This document shows, piece by piece, positions 47,129 through 59,931 of a DNA stretch of 64,000 nt. A program made the translations under genes and the position numbers. Each line of letters starts with the position of its first letter. Position 1 is the stretch's first letter. The DNA is from Ulota crispa (lineage: Eukaryota > Streptophyta > Bryopsida > Orthotrichales > Orthotrichaceae), in contig OY987248.1 in the NCBI GenBank assembly GCA_963920765.1, forward strand, positions 20,308,539 to 20,372,538, read 5' to 3'. The notes beneath the pieces were generated by a model. The model saw only the letters and a program-made list of their open reading frames with translations, was not told where the DNA came from and did no database searches.

Positions 47129-48105
47129 GGGGAATTTTTATGGATACCCCTGAAGTTTTTCATATTTATGTAGATATCTTTGGTTTTTCAAAAATTTCAC
47201 AAACATCTTTGGATCATAGTTTTCAGGGGCTTGCAGTTAAGTTAACTCCTAAATGCCCAAGCGACTAGATTTGGGTCGCAAGGAAACTTTGAAGATGAAT
47301 AAAACTTTATCAAATCATTATTTTTAGTATTTTTTTTTTGCATTATGAGTTTGTTTTAAAGTCTACATTCAAAATCAAAAATATGATTTTGAAAATAAAA
47401 GTTGATGATTTTTCTACTTGAGATTTTGTACAAGGGTGTCCACTCCAATCTTGAGTTTTTTTAGTGTTGGAAGATCTTGAAAATGAGCCTCAAATACACT
47501 AGAGCTTGGAGAAAAATCCACATTAGAAATCCATTTAAAAATAATGTAGGAGTAGATTTTCAAAACCGTAAATTGATTTGAGTTAGACGTGTAATGACCT
47601 TAAACCTCATATTTTTATGGTGACCAACTTTTTGGATTTGACATGTGAAACAATGATTGGAAGACTTTAAGTCACTTTTGCAGTTTTAACACCCTCAAGT
47701 TCAAACATTATAATCTTTCAAACTACAAGTGATATTGTTGTGTTTTCTTTTTCCATGTAATCTCTAACATGTTTAGCTTAAATTTGTATGGTTACAATTG
47801 AAAAAAACTTGATGGAATTTGTGAAGAGGTTGATTGATTGTACAATTTCATGGAAAGTCCAAGAAGCTCAGATAGGGCTTGAGCATTTAGGGGTTAAGCA
47901 GGCTACTTCCTTCATGACTAGTGTTAAAGCAATGTGTGCAATAAACCTGAAAAGAAACAGCTTGCCCACAAGGGAGAAAAAATTGGCATGCACAATAGAA
48001 TAAATGCTTGAAATTTATGATCCAAGGGAATTTGTGCAATTTCTGAAAAACCAAGGGTATCTGTACAAATAAGGCAAACTTTAGGGGTATCCATAAAATC
48101 TTCCC
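47129..48105. mobile_element. GGATACCCC-family MITE split by a TTAA element
   Basis: Left end GGAATTTTTATGGATACCCC, right end GGGGTATCCATAAAATCTTC. With 47242-47897 removed, the two halves join to about 320 bases that align with 29015-29330. Confidence 0.8.
47242..47897. mobile_element. TTAA-flanked element, subfamily B, nested (656 bp)
   Basis: Left TTAACTCCTAAATGCCCAAG, right GAGCATTTAGGGGTTAA. Inserted into the GGATACCCC-family MITE; the flanks rejoin over a single TTAA. The interior aligns with 39212-40137 and, inverted, with 48261-48917. Confidence 0.85.
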
Positions 48106-48260
48106 TTAAATTAAAGATCCAAGTTACATTTTACAACTCATCATGATACTTTGAGAATTTTCAAAACCCCTCATCTTTGAAGTATTAATCCAATATGCAC
48201 TAGTTCTCAACCTATATTACTGATGATATGCTCATCAAACAAAACAAAATCGAAGTTGCA

Positions 48261-48917
48261 TTAACCCTTCACCGCCCATGGACGGTCCCCAGTATCTCAG
48301 AATCTGCTGTTAGGTGAACAGAATGGGAACACTTTTGATAAGTTGCATTATTATAACAAAAATTGTAACCGTACAAATTCAAACTAGATATGTTAGAAAT
48401 CACATAGGAAAAGTAAACACAACAATATCATTTATGAATTGAAAGATTATAAGATTTGATCATGTGGGTATTAAAACTGTGAAAGTGATTTGAAGTCTTT
48501 CAATCCTCTTTTCACATCTCAAATTTAAAAACAAGGATATCAAAAAAAAATATGAGTATGTAAAGTACAACATGTGTAACCCTAATCAATTTACGGCTTC
48601 TTAAAATCTACTCTACAATTTTTTAAATTAAGTTTCTAATGTGATTGTTTCTCCAATTTCTAGTGCACTTGAGGCTCATTCCAAGAGCTCTCAACACTAG
48701 AAAGTGAAGATTTGCAATGGACACCCTTGCACAATATCTTGAATAGACAAATCATAATCATTCATTTTCAAAATTGGATTTTTGATACCATAACAAAACT
48801 TCAATAAAAATCATATAAAAAAATAACCACTAAAATTAATCTTCAAGAAAAGTTAAAAAATTCCAAATCAAAATGTAGGATGGATAGTATTGGTCCCCTT
48901 GGGCGGTGAGGGGTTAA
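48261..48917. mobile_element. TTAA-flanked element, subfamily B, inverted copy (657 bp)
   Basis: Left TTAACCCTTCACCGCCCA, right GGGCGGTGAGGGGTTAA. The interior is the reverse complement of 47242-47897 (GAGGCTCATTCCAAGAGCTC, GACACCCTTGCACAA). The terminal bases CACCGCCC differ from the ATGCCC of its relatives although the interior is close, so the ends changed in both arms together. Confidence 0.83.
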
Positions 48918-49922
48918 GACCAAGAATCCAAAATGTAAAATTTGGAAGTGTTTCATTTATCATGGTTGTAAAAAGTGTATTTATTTGTGTATAACATATT
49001 CAATACACAACATGGTTCTCTTCTTCATGAAACACTAAATGAGTTTGTATAACTTGTGAAATCACAATAAAAACTTGCAAATTGTTGATTATTCCATAAA
49101 AGAGGAATGCTAAATTGTGAGTGGGGATCCATGAGTTGCAAGCCAAATCTTCTCTATTAAAATATGAAATTTCACTTATAAACATGTACATAGGGCCTTA
49201 TAATTGTACATTATAAAATTTCATCTCTTGAGTACTTGTTATATTTTAAATTTTTCCATTGATTTTGAGCTCACAATATGTTCAAGCTCACAAAATCTTC
49301 GTTCACTGCTCATGGACTCACCCTTTTACGCTCACAAAATAACGTGGTCCTTCCAGAAAAGAAAGGAGACTAGAGATTTGCTTGTAAAAAAATTGGAGTT
49401 CCTCCTTATGCAAAGTTTGCATTTTCATTGTTTTTGAGACTATTGTCCTTGAAGAAGGTGAAATTGCAATATTTACACAACATGGAGTTTCTTTTTCTTA
49501 TAAACAGAAAGGAGCTATAAACAGTCTATATTTCATAGAATAGTCCCAATTATTATAAATTACGAGTTCAATTGCTATGTCACCAAAGAACCCATGAATA
49601 GGTGAATTGGTTGGCCAAACCAACACATGTATGATTCAAATGAGAGCAATGCACGGACTTTGCTTTTGCTAAGAAACCCGAGTTGCACTAGATATCATTG
49701 CCATTTCTTTTTATAGAGAGTAGCTAAAGCATTGTTTGCAGCAACCAATTTCTAAAATAGAAAAAGAGTCAAAAACACTTCTTAAGAAAAAATTGCCCTA
49801 CAACCTGCAACCCAAATTACATCTAATTGCAACGTTTTTGCAGTACTTTCATCGATTATGCTAAAAAAAACATAATTCAAGTGAGTCCAAATTCTATACT
49901 ACAAGAATTGATGAGTTTGTCA
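48918..49922. other. Intergenic, nothing recognised
   Basis: No bounded element and no credible gene. Confidence 0.4.
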
Positions 49923-50095
49923 ATCTTGTTTTTGAGCTGGATACAAAAAAGATTCCATACAACCTCTTCAAAACTAATGAAAAAAAAGTTGGGAATTGAA
50001 TGTGAACAATCGTTTTGGAACTTTGTTTTTGAGTTGGATACAAAAAAGATTCCACACAACATACTCAAAACTAATGAAAAAAAAAGCTGGGAACG
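49923..50095. repeat. Tandem duplication, 97-base period
   Basis: TTGTTTTTGAG(C/T)TGGATAC, AAAAAAGATTCCA(T/C)A and CAAAACTAATGAAAAAAAA occur twice, 97 bases apart. Confidence 0.8.
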
Positions 50096-50104
50096 CGATA
50101 TTCA

Positions 50105-50871
50105 TTAACCCCTAAATTCTTGAGTGTCCACTCAAGGGACAAATGAGATTTTGGGCAAGTACCTATGACTAAACTACTTTGTGTGATTTTTTGAAACTTT
50201 TATGGAAGATGGGGAATTTGAAGATCTGTGTGCACACCTTTTTTTTTTTTTTTTCATTTTGATAATTTTTGAAGAAGTAAAAAGTGAATTTCTAATTTTT
50301 TTGGAGATGGGGCAGTCCGGGCAGCGCAGTTTTTTTAATTTTTTAATTTTTATTTTTTTTATTTTTTTTAATTTACATTTTTTTGACACAACAATCTGAA
50401 ATTGGTTCTTTGAGTTTACATATACATGGGAAGCTTTGAATCACTCGTTTCCAGTAAATGAACTGAAAGTTATGAGGACTTTTAGTTAATTGGTAGATAT
50501 GGAGCCATGTCTACCATTTAACTAAAAGTCCTCATAACTTTCAGTTCATTTACTAGAAACAAGTGATTCAAAGCTTCCCATGTATATGTAAACTCAAAGA
50601 ACCAATTTCAGATTTTTGTTCCAAAAAAATGTAAATTAAAAAAAATAAATTGCGTTGCCCAGATTGCCCCATCTCCAAAAAAATTCAGAAATTCATTTTT
50701 TACTTCTTCAAAAAACGTCAGAATGAAAAAAAAATTAGATGTGCACATGGATCTTTGAATTCCCCATCTTCCATAAAAGTTTCAAAAAATCACACAAAGT
50801 AGTTTAGTCATAGGTACCTGCCCGAAATCTCATTTGTCCCTTGAGGGGACACTCAGGAATTTAGGGGTTAA
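50105..50871. mobile_element. TTAA-flanked foldback, subfamily A variant (0.77 kb)
   Basis: Left TTAACCCCTAAATTCTTGAG, right CTCAGGAATTTAGGGGTTAA. Arms stay complementary to the centre near 50507 (TAGATATGGAGCCATGTCTA). The outer parts of the arms match the foldbacks at 8077 and 23714. The inner parts are diverged, with long T/A runs. Confidence 0.87.
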
Positions 50872-51592
50872 TTTGGGGAAAATGGTACATTTTGGGACTT
50901 TTAGGAAGTGAGTGAGGAAGTTTGAGGTGATCACCTCAAACCGACACGTGCCTTCACCTACAAGAAGGGATGTGCGAGGGAAAATTACTTAGTGGCTCAG
51001 ATTGAATTTGATGCCTTTGAATATGGTTTTAAAGTAACTTTTTGAGTTTGAGGGGAAAACGAAGTGGGACCCCTATTTTTCCCAAATTAATGAATATTTC
51101 GTTTGAGGCTTACATGTGAACAATCATTTTGGGACGGAAGGAGCAAATAAAAACCAAAAAGCAAACCAAAAAACCAAAAAAACGAAAACAAATAAACTTT
51201 GATTTGTTTTTGTGTTAAATTATTTTTTGGGATTTTGGGATTTGGGATTTTGGGATTTATGAGTTGGCTAGGGACTTGGCGATTATAGATAAGAACCAAT
51301 GGTTGGTTGCTAGTTTGGGCTATTTGGAGCTGCTCTCCATTGCTTGGCCTACAGTGGAGGTAACATGGGTAAAAGGGTCCGGCTTCCCAATCTTTAGTAC
51401 AACAAAATAGTACCTCAGTATTTTATAACAACCCTGTGGGCTCAATAGTAATTCATAGGAACCATGATTCTAACAAACTATGACAACACCCCCACTTGGA
51501 TATTGAAGTTAATTTTACGAAACAAAAAAAAAAAAAAAAACATGAAAGTAAGGTTAAAAAAACATGAAAGTGAGGTAAAAAATACACAAAAG
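50872..51592. other. Intergenic, nothing recognised
   Basis: Contains direct repeats of GGGATTTTGGGATTT near 51230 and a poly(A) run at about 51523-51540. No bounded element or credible gene. Confidence 0.4.
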
Positions 51593-51994
51593 TAAGGTAG
51601 TATGCTCTAAAATTGTCATTTCAAGGGTTGGTATGCCTTTTCATGGGGTTTTTTATATAGAATAAAATTTTGTCTAATTTTCATACTAAGAGAAATAGAT
51701 GTCAAATGTAACACAATTTTTTTCATATTTTTTGAAGCATTATTGATGAGTTTTCAAAAGTTTATGTAGTAAACATCTATTTGTGACTTATAAGTCTTCA
51801 AAATATGTCCCCTTGCAACTTGTAAAGAGATGAGGGGAAACCAAGGAATGTGACTGGCTCTTGCAAGAGAATACACTCTTTTTTGTCCACTCAATAACTA
51901 AAAGGGTTCATTTAAGGACCACTTCATACCCATTCTTGAGCTAAATATATGGATGCGTTAGCTGAGAGGGTCACAATTCAAGCATACTACCTTA
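51593..51994. mobile_element. AGGTAG-family element, longer subtype, copy 2
   Basis: Left TAAGGTAGTATGCTCT, right AAGCATACTACCTTA: ends more complementary than in the copy at 7666-8079, with which the interior aligns. Edges at TA. Confidence 0.75.
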
Positions 51995-53273
51995 GAACTT
52001 GTCAAAACAAGGGAAATTTTGAAAAATGTAATTTTATTTTGTCATGTTCTGAAAAATGCCCTTTTATTTTGCAGTGTTTTGAAAAATACCCTTTTGATTT
52101 TTGAATTTGCAAAAGTGTTCTTGTAGACATTTTACCAAGCACCTACATAGCAATGATGCATTAAGTTGCATGCACGCTCAAGGTAATGCTTCCATTTTGA
52201 TTTCTGCAAACATTTTGTTATTTGAATGCAAATCTTTCAATTGTGACAATGATTATACAAGTATGCAAATATGTTAAGATGTTAGTTTTTACTATTTAGT
52301 GCTGAGCTGTTTGTTTGGTGATGAATTGAGTGGAGATATTTGTGTATTTTTGTATGATGTTTGTGTGACTACAAAGGTGGTCATATACTTTTGCCAACCA
52401 CATTAGAATTGCACCACAATAGTGTGGAATCATTTTGGAGGTTGTTTTGCTATTTCGAAGTTTACAAGGGTTTTCTTTGGAATACCTAAAAAATGTACGG
52501 ATATTTTTAAAAATTTCCCTTAAAAAACATCCTAGTTGGACGTTGCATTATTTAGTTCTATATTTTATTTCAAAGTAGAAAGTTTTGAACCCCGAACATC
52601 CCCTTTAGTCATTTTGGTAGAGAACAAATAGATTGTGCATTCTCTTTTAGTCTCCAAACAATGCATTTTACATTCATCAAAATTTTATGTGATTCTTGTG
52701 CTAGTTGAGTCATGGTTGTCATATTGGATTGCCTGTATGTTTGTCCAAAGTACCGGACTGAGCTCATGTCCATCCAATGTAGTCAATTGATAGTTGATTT
52801 TGAAAATTGATAAAAAATTTACTTTGTACATGGTGGTGACACTCATTGTTGTCAACATAAACTCAAAATGTGGATTTTAAGCCATATCACCTAATAAAAA
52901 TAAAAATAAAATTTTTATTCTTCCTTTTAAAGTGAAAAACACTTAAAAAAACCCTAAAACAAAAGAGTGGATGGACATATTTGTCAGTGCCATCAGTTTT
53001 GTATGTTTGCCTATCCTATCTGACACCCATATCTAGCCCAATTTGACAACCATGAATTGAGTAATATTGAAAAGCTACACATTTTTTGAAACTAATTTTT
53101 GTAAGTGTTTAAAAAAAAAATGAAGACTGGAAGCACGTCAAATTCAAAAGTATGATATTTCTAGTGTAAAATAGTGGATGCTTCAACAAATGGGCTTCAT
53201 AAATGGGCACTTGAAGCAATAACTTTTATTTAATATGTGACTATTGGGAAATATTATTACAACTAATTTTCCT
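51995..53273. other. Intergenic, nothing recognised
   Basis: Short direct repeats of a GAAAAATGCCCTTTTATTTT type near 52020-52100; otherwise nothing recognised. Confidence 0.4.
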
Positions 53274-54190
53274 TTAACCCCTAAAGGACCAGGCCCCCTT
53301 TTTTAGAAACATAGCAATTTTGGACAGGTACCTATGATTGGAGCTTTTCATATTATAGTCTGAAATTTTAACAGAATGTGGGGACAAGGTTTATCTTTCA
53401 TATGCACTAAATTTTATGAATTTGGAATTATGAGTAAAAAGTTATGGCCTAATATGTTGCTTTTTATGTTTGAGGGGCAGCTTGGGCAGATTTTTTAAAA
53501 TCACTTTTTTCAAAAACTAAAATTATAAATTGGTTTAAGAGATTCATGTGAATGTAGCTTTCAATCATTTTGTTTTGATCAACAAGATGAAAGTTATGAG
53601 GATTTTTTGTTTGCGGGTAGTTATGGATTCTCTACTCTAAAATAAACTTTGAAGTCCTTTACTTTACTCAATTTTCAACATTTTGGAAAAAAATCAAAAC
53701 CAAAGGATGTCTATTGTTTATTGCAACATTATGACCATTGGGATTAGGATTTTTCATTTTCATAATTAAATTCTTAACAATTTAGTGTTTTGAATCATTC
53801 TCTACTTCTTTTTACTTACTATTTATTTTCCATATGTTATACAACTTTGAATGATTTGAAACTTTTTTGACATGTACTTTATTTAGGTGGAACAAGGAAT
53901 TTAGAGAAGCACCACCCACATGGCCATTTTTCCTTAGGAATTTCACCTTTTGAAGAGTAGTTGCTCGATTTTTCAGAAGACGTTTTTGAATATTCAAACC
54001 ATTCTAACTTCCAATCCATGTGGTGAAAAACTCTGATTTTTTTTCCACACCTTCTAAAACTATTCTTCTACAGGATCCTACGGTCACATATGCATAAAAA
54101 TGTTTTTGTTTTCAAATTTGGTTGATGCTCTAAAAATGGCAGTTTTGAAGAGTTTTTGGTGAAAACTTTGCTTGGTCCTTTAGGGGTTAA
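53274..54190. mobile_element. TTAA-flanked asymmetric element, subfamily A, inverted (0.92 kb)
   Basis: Left TTAACCCCTAAAGGACCAGG, right TTGGTCCTTTAGGGGTTAA. The middle is the reverse complement of the central block of 25619-26561 and 34423-35351 (AAACTTTGAAGTCCTTTACT, AACAATTTAGTGTTTTGA, TCTCTACTTCTTTTTACTTA). Confidence 0.84.
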
Positions 54191-54984
54191 TATTTTGAGA
54201 TATTAAGGTGTAAATTAATTTCAAAGGGGTTCTGTAATTCAAGCTTCCAATTGTACTTTTATTTGTGATAATAATAATGGATCAAAATTTTGTTGTTGGT
54301 ATAATGCAAAACACAAATATTACAAATCTCATTCAAAGGTAAATAACCAGTAAGTTCTTCAAATTTCGTTTTTGTAATGCATGTCGAGATAAACCAATAT
54401 GTTTAGGGATTCAAAGTAAAGGAGGCGTAATCTTTTGTTAAAAAATGAAAAGAAAAAAATTAGAATAAATATAATTTTAGTGATTCTAAGACCTAAATTA
54501 CACGAGATATCGATTACATAGTTTTGCGTAATGGGTAAACAAAAGGTGAGCCATTGGCAACATCCTAAGGTCCTTAATCTAATCCTTGATACGGACTTAA
54601 TGGAGTATTCTATTCAATAATGTTTTCAATTCCATCTAAATTAATCTTAAGTATATCCAATGATATTAGTAATGACATATTTTATCCAAAACAATATATA
54701 TTCACATAATACGTTGCTAATTGTTTGATTTTAGCATCCAAATGGGAAATCTAAAGCATTACTTACAAGCTCAATATTAGTACTTTTGACATTTTAATCA
54801 AAAGTTAGAAGTCAGTTTATATTATCAATAAGTAAGGTTGCAAGCAAAAAGATATTGATGCATTTTTTAATATAATAATTGAAGTATATTCTAATAAACA
54901 CAATGAAGGTTTAGTAAAAAGGTCTTGAAAAAAGCAAGCATTGGTCTCTAAGTGGGCTCCTATTTTTATTTTTTCATCCCAAAA
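54191..54984. other. Intergenic, nothing recognised
   Basis: No bounded element and no credible gene. Confidence 0.4.
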
Positions 54985-55213
54985 CACTACAAGAAGAAGG
55001 GCCTTTTTTGAGTAAGGCAAATGATTACCAAAATGACTAGGACTTTTTGACTAGTCAAGTTTTAATTATGACTACACGTAGTCATAAATTAAATTATTTA
55101 TGACTACATGTGGTCATGAATTAAATACTTGACTGACACTTAATTAGTCAAAACCTCCTAATTATTTTGGTAATCTCTTGCCTTAGTCAAAAAATGCCCT
55201 TTATCTTGTAGGG
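54985..55213. mobile_element. CACTA-like MITE (229 bp)
   Basis: Left CACTACAAGAAGAAGGGCCT, right GCCCTTTATCTTGTAGGG. The arms pair across most of the length (GGCAAATGATTACCAAAAT against its complement; ATGACTACACGTAGTCATAA at the centre). The CACTACAAGA start is diagnostic of CACTA-derived plant MITEs. Confidence 0.75.
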
Positions 55214-55974
55214 AAAAAAAGTCATAGGCAATATAGATGTACTCATGAAATGCCAAAGTTTCCGTATGCAACTTACACACATAGAGATGATACATCAACA
55301 TGATATAAACAAGGTCCATGTACAACAATCAAATTGGCAGGAATATCAACAAATAAATTGGCAAGAATATCATATTTACTTGTATAATATAGCATTTGCC
55401 CCTCAGTAATATCACATTCAATATTTGTGACATCATACTTGAGCCGTGGACACAAAGTCATAGTCCTTTCTAAAACCCTTCCCACTCATTCAATTCTTTA
55501 TCAAATTAAAAAGTGACTTGAAAAGCTTGCTGAGGGGATAAAATATATTAGAACTTGAAAAGTAGATTATTCTTATTTCATACTTTTAATCCATGCCAAT
55601 CACAGTTATGCACAAATATGTATGCCATATTTATCACCTTTTACCAACATCATCAACATCTTTGTGGCTTTTAACCACCTTTTAGAACATAGAATTGTTT
55701 GAACTCAAGCAAGCCTTTTGTACATTGAGAATAGATTAAGAACATATTGGTGGTAAATTTTTGACAAACTTGTAATGACTCAAAAAACATTTAAACCATA
55801 ACTGGCTTTTTTTTTCAAATATTGCTTTTCTAACACTTCTCTTAATTAAATTCACGTTTAACTTTAACAAAATTTGCTCCTTTTTCTAAGCTTTTCAAAT
55901 ATGTAATTAGTTTTTAATTTGGTAAAGTGATGAGTGCATGAGATTTTTTTAAAGGACTACAACTAATTGTCCAG

Positions 55975-56365
55975 GACTCTATCATACTACTAAAGTCACA
56001 GTGACCTCTATAATACCACATCCCAACTTATGTGATATTGCATCTACAATCACTGGTATATTATCACATAAATACAATTGGAAAACTTAGTAATTTTTTT
56101 ACTTAATTTGTATCCTATTTAACATGTGAAAATCCTAATAAAATTCTAATGGTGAATGTGTAGGGCAACGAGTGCCAACTGCTAATCATGTTACTAAAAT
56201 CACCTTGACCTCTACAATATTACAACTGCACCTCTATAATATCACACATTCACTTTATTTGAAATTTTATTGAAAATTTTACTTTGTATTTTATCTAACA
56301 TATGAAAATCATAACAAAATTTTGATGATGAATGCATAGCGTACCAAGCCCCAATTGCTAGTCAA
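55975..56365. repeat. Diverged tandem duplication of about 200 bases
   Basis: Ordered blocks CATACTACTAAAGTCAC / CATGTTACTAAAATCACC, GTGACCTCTATAATA / TTGACCTCTACAATA, TATCCTATTTAACATGTGAA / TATTTTATCTAACATATGAA and ATGGTGAATGTGTAGGGCAA / ATGATGAATGCATAGCGTAC recur about 200 bases apart. Confidence 0.6.
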
Positions 56366-56726
56366 CAACCAAATTGACAAGAATATTAACAAATAAATTT
56401 GTCAGGTTCTTGTTTTTATTATTTTGTTTCTTAGCTAGGTTTCTTTTGTTCTTTTTTGTTTTTTTGTCTTAAATTTCCAGATGTTACTATCCTGAAGTAA
56501 TGGTCTCTTTTACACCAGCAGTAAAAAGTTTGAAGTGGGTGTTGTGTGCCATGAGAAAGTGCAAGAAACACAAGCACGGGCATTGCTTTTGTCGCCGATG
56601 TGGGGTCCCCCCAACTCATCCCCTTTTAAAAATGTGTAAATGATTTTATACTCAAAGTTGGATTCACCAGCTATAGTTGGACATGCCACATCCATGGCAA
56701 ATAAGTGTGGACAAAGCCAATTGCAT

Positions 56727-56885
56727 CATAAAAAAAAGGAAGAAGAAAGGAAAAAGAAAGAATAGTAAAGACAAAATAGAAAAAAGAAGGAACGAGAAGT
56801 AAAGGAAAACGTAAAGAAAAAAAAAAGCAAAGAAAGGAAAGAAGAAAATAATATAAGAAAGAAAGAAAAGTAAATAAAAAATAGT
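56727..56885. repeat. Polypurine tract
   Basis: About 160 bases almost wholly A and G on the plus strand (GGAAGAAGAAAGGAAAAAGA and similar), the source of Phe/Leu-rich spurious ORFs on the minus strand. Confidence 0.85.
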
Positions 56886-57448
56886 ACATTTCATAATTCC
56901 TTTCATTGTACTCTACTTTGTCTTGTTTTTTTCTAATACCTACTAGAAAATTAGTGTTTTTTTCTTCTAATACCTAACATATTGTAGGGGGTTAAGGAAC
57001 AAGGGTTACTTTGGATTTCCAAAAATGTGAAGATGTATTTGCGTTGACAAAATAAAATAAAATAAAGACATTATTGTTCTTTGAAAAAAAGTTTAGGGGA
57101 TGCCCCTTCCATTATATTTATTTGGTTAAACCTCCTATTGTACCCACCAAAATTTATCAAGAGAGTTTTAAAAACCAAGTGCTGAAGATCAATTTTCAAG
57201 TTGATTATGGATCAAATCTTAGTAACTTTTACAAGAATTTTATTTTTTAAAACTCATGATATTAGTTTCTAATTTAAGGGAATCTTGAAAGGTTTATATA
57301 TAATTTTTGATCTTCCATCTTTGAAATCATTTTTGAATGGCCATTTTTTGAACCTTTTTCTGTTCTGTTTTTGAGGTGAATTTACTTGCACTTTAAACTA
57401 TAGAACAGGTGTAGGGATTTTGTTGGACAATAAGTATTGCGCAAATGT

Positions 57449-57830
57449 TTAACCCATAAACGCTAAGGCAGACGTTTTTTTGTCCAACAGAGAACAAAAA
57501 AACACTTTGCAGAATGGAAGAAGGTTGTTTTTCATCAATTTAAAAAAATAAAAATAATCATAAACACATGGTCCATAATGGAAGGCAAAAAATCACCTCA
57601 CTAAATACGTTCATATTTTTAGGTAACCCAATTTGCTAGAAGATTAAAAAATGCAATGTTAGGTCCCATGTTGTTCTTTGTGTAATTTTCATGAGGTCAA
57701 CATGCATTGATGAGTATTGCAATTTTTAGAAACAATGTTATAATGGGTGGGCACTTGCCATATCACTATAGAGCACTATAATCACTATAAAGGGCTTGGT
57801 CACAATGACTTGTCAAATGTTTGGGGTTAA
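57449..57830. mobile_element. Possible worn TTAA-flanked element
   Basis: Left TTAACCCATAAACGC, right GTTTGGGGTTAA. TTAA stands at both edges and the first bases fit the family, but complementarity stops after about 9 bases. Confidence 0.35.
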
Positions 57831-58618
57831 AACCAAACACACAAATCCAATAACGCACATGCCGGTGACCAAATTTCATTTTTGTATGCACAAAACATGT
57901 TTATCTTTGTACATTATAGTTAATTAAAATGTTTGGTTCTTAAAGGATGAATTCCTTTAGAATGTGTTACAAATCTTGAAGAATAAGCCCAATCTCAAAA
58001 GTAAAATGACAAAATAGGTGGGTCTTGAAGCTTAATCTGTGCAAATCATGTTTCTATTAGCAACAAGCTTCTTGATCTTCAAATTATTTCCTTCTTGAAT
58101 GAGGTGAAAACATCTAAGTTTTTGTGATTCATTATGGACATTTTTCTAATTTTCAAATGCAAGATTTCACATGTGTGAGCTTTTCATTTAGAGAACCTTG
58201 CTAGGATCATAATAATTTGTTTTGCTTGGTATACTTAGACTATGATTAGTAGGAGCAAGGGGGGTTTTTTTTTTTACAAAGGCCTCAATACTAAACAAGC
58301 TATTTCAATTAGTGCAAGATTTCAAGTAGTGCAAGACCCCTTCACATTAATTTGGATAAATTTTGTTCTAATCAATATTTTGGTGTGGGTGTGTGGCATG
58401 CATTTTGCTTTTATCTTACAAGTAGGGTTTTGATCACAACTTTTTGCTGCCCATTAAGTAGCAACTTAGTGGTGGAGTGTATGCAATGTAACACCCTTCT
58501 TATGCTCTCTAGTTGAGCTACATGCTTGCAACATCTCCTAGAAGTTCCCTTGAATCACAAAGTTTGAGATCGCATTTAAACATTGTAGTCCAATATATGC
58601 TGAGAACCTAAATTAATA

Positions 58619-59037
58619 CTCCCTCTATCCCTCTAAAAATGTCCAAAAAGCTTCCTTACAAAGGATTAATTGTGTTAATCTTTGTGCTAGTGACACATGC
58701 TTTCTAGAATCAATATACCATCTACCATTTGTATGCAAAATCTCCAATTTGTATGTTGCCTTTTAGGCACCCAAATTCCAAGTAAAACATACCATATTTG
58801 TGCATGTTGCAAGCTTCTCATTATTGATGATTTAAAGATTAGTAGCAGCAATAGTACCTCATATGGGAAAGGCCAAGCTTGCTAGGAGAGGAATGCTCCC
58901 TAGTTGCTTAACTTGCCCCCATGAGATTATTGAATATGACAAATGCTTTCTCAGTATTTGAAACTAACAAAAATAAGCTTTTTAATGGTACAAGAAATGT
59001 GTTTGATTTGGACGTTTTTAGAGGGACAAACGGAGCA
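58619..59037. mobile_element. Stowaway-like MITE
   Basis: Left CTCCCTCTATCCCTCTAAAA, right end TTTTTAGAGGGACAAACGGAG; the first 26 bases of each end agree at most positions. CTCCCT termini after TA are the Stowaway (Tc1/mariner) signature. The right flank has CA instead of TA. Confidence 0.75.
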
Positions 59038-59618
59038 TGAACTACTTTATTGGTATGCCTCATAAATTCACCTTTTTCTTAAATTATGTCAAGTTTGCAT
59101 TATAGGTGCAGGGCACAACGATTGAGATAATTAATGTAGTTAAGAAAAATAATATTAATTAATTAATTAAAATAAACTTAGACATGTTTTTATATATATT
59201 GGATTTATTAAAAGTGTTACTTGATCAAAACTTTCATATTGAAATCTTTTGTGTAAAATTTACTTTTATAAACACTTGTTCATGATGATTATCTATAATC
59301 ACATGTTTAAGCAAAAAAAATGGTGTCATTTTTAGTACTACCATTTTTCACACTTGTGTCAAACAAAGAATACCATAGGTTACTAAGAGCTTTGGCAGTT
59401 TATTTGCTCAATTCCTAAAGGACCAAGAAGCCCACTTTGGGCTGTTTGCAAATTTGAGCAAGCACTTTTTGTGTAAATACTTGAGATACAATTGTGAAAA
59501 AGGGCATATGTGCTCATATTGAGTTGCATTCTTCTAAAAAAATGTGAAATTTAGTAATTTTTGAGTGAGATGTGGTACCATATGTGATTAGATGTCAATT
59601 TGGGCATCTTTAAAAAAA

Positions 59619-59931
59619 GGGAAAATTTCATGGATACCCCTAAAGTTTGCAATGATTTCATGGATACCCTTGCTTTTTCAGAAATTTCACAAATACCCTT
59701 GGACCAAAATTTTCAAGCATTTTTTTTTGTTGTGCATGCCATTTCCCTTCTCCCTTTGTGCGGACATCACTTCTTACTTGTTATGAGTGTGCACAAAGGA
59801 AGAAGGGAAGTGGCATGCACAACAAAAAAACACTTGAAGATTTTGGTCCAAGGGTATTTGTGAAATTTCTGAAAAAGCAAGGGTATCCATGAAATCATTG
59901 CAAACTTTAGGGGTATCCATGAAATTTTCCC
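59619..59931. mobile_element. GGATACCCC-family MITE, foldback with 9-bp target duplication
   Basis: Left GGGAAAATTTCATGGATACC, right GGTATCCATGAAATTTTCCC. The arms are near-perfect to a centre around 59775. Flanked by TTAAAAAAA on both sides (59610-59618, 59932-59940), consistent with a 9-bp duplication as made by Mutator-type transposases, although the low-complexity flank weakens this. Confidence 0.85.

Noticed and set aside
56664-56906. Phe/Leu-rich ORFs resembling membrane proteins
   Set aside because: They are the complement of a polypurine tract.
59404-59430. A further TTAA-family end (TCAATTCCTAAAGGACCAAG)
   Set aside because: Only one end is visible, so no bounded element could be supported.
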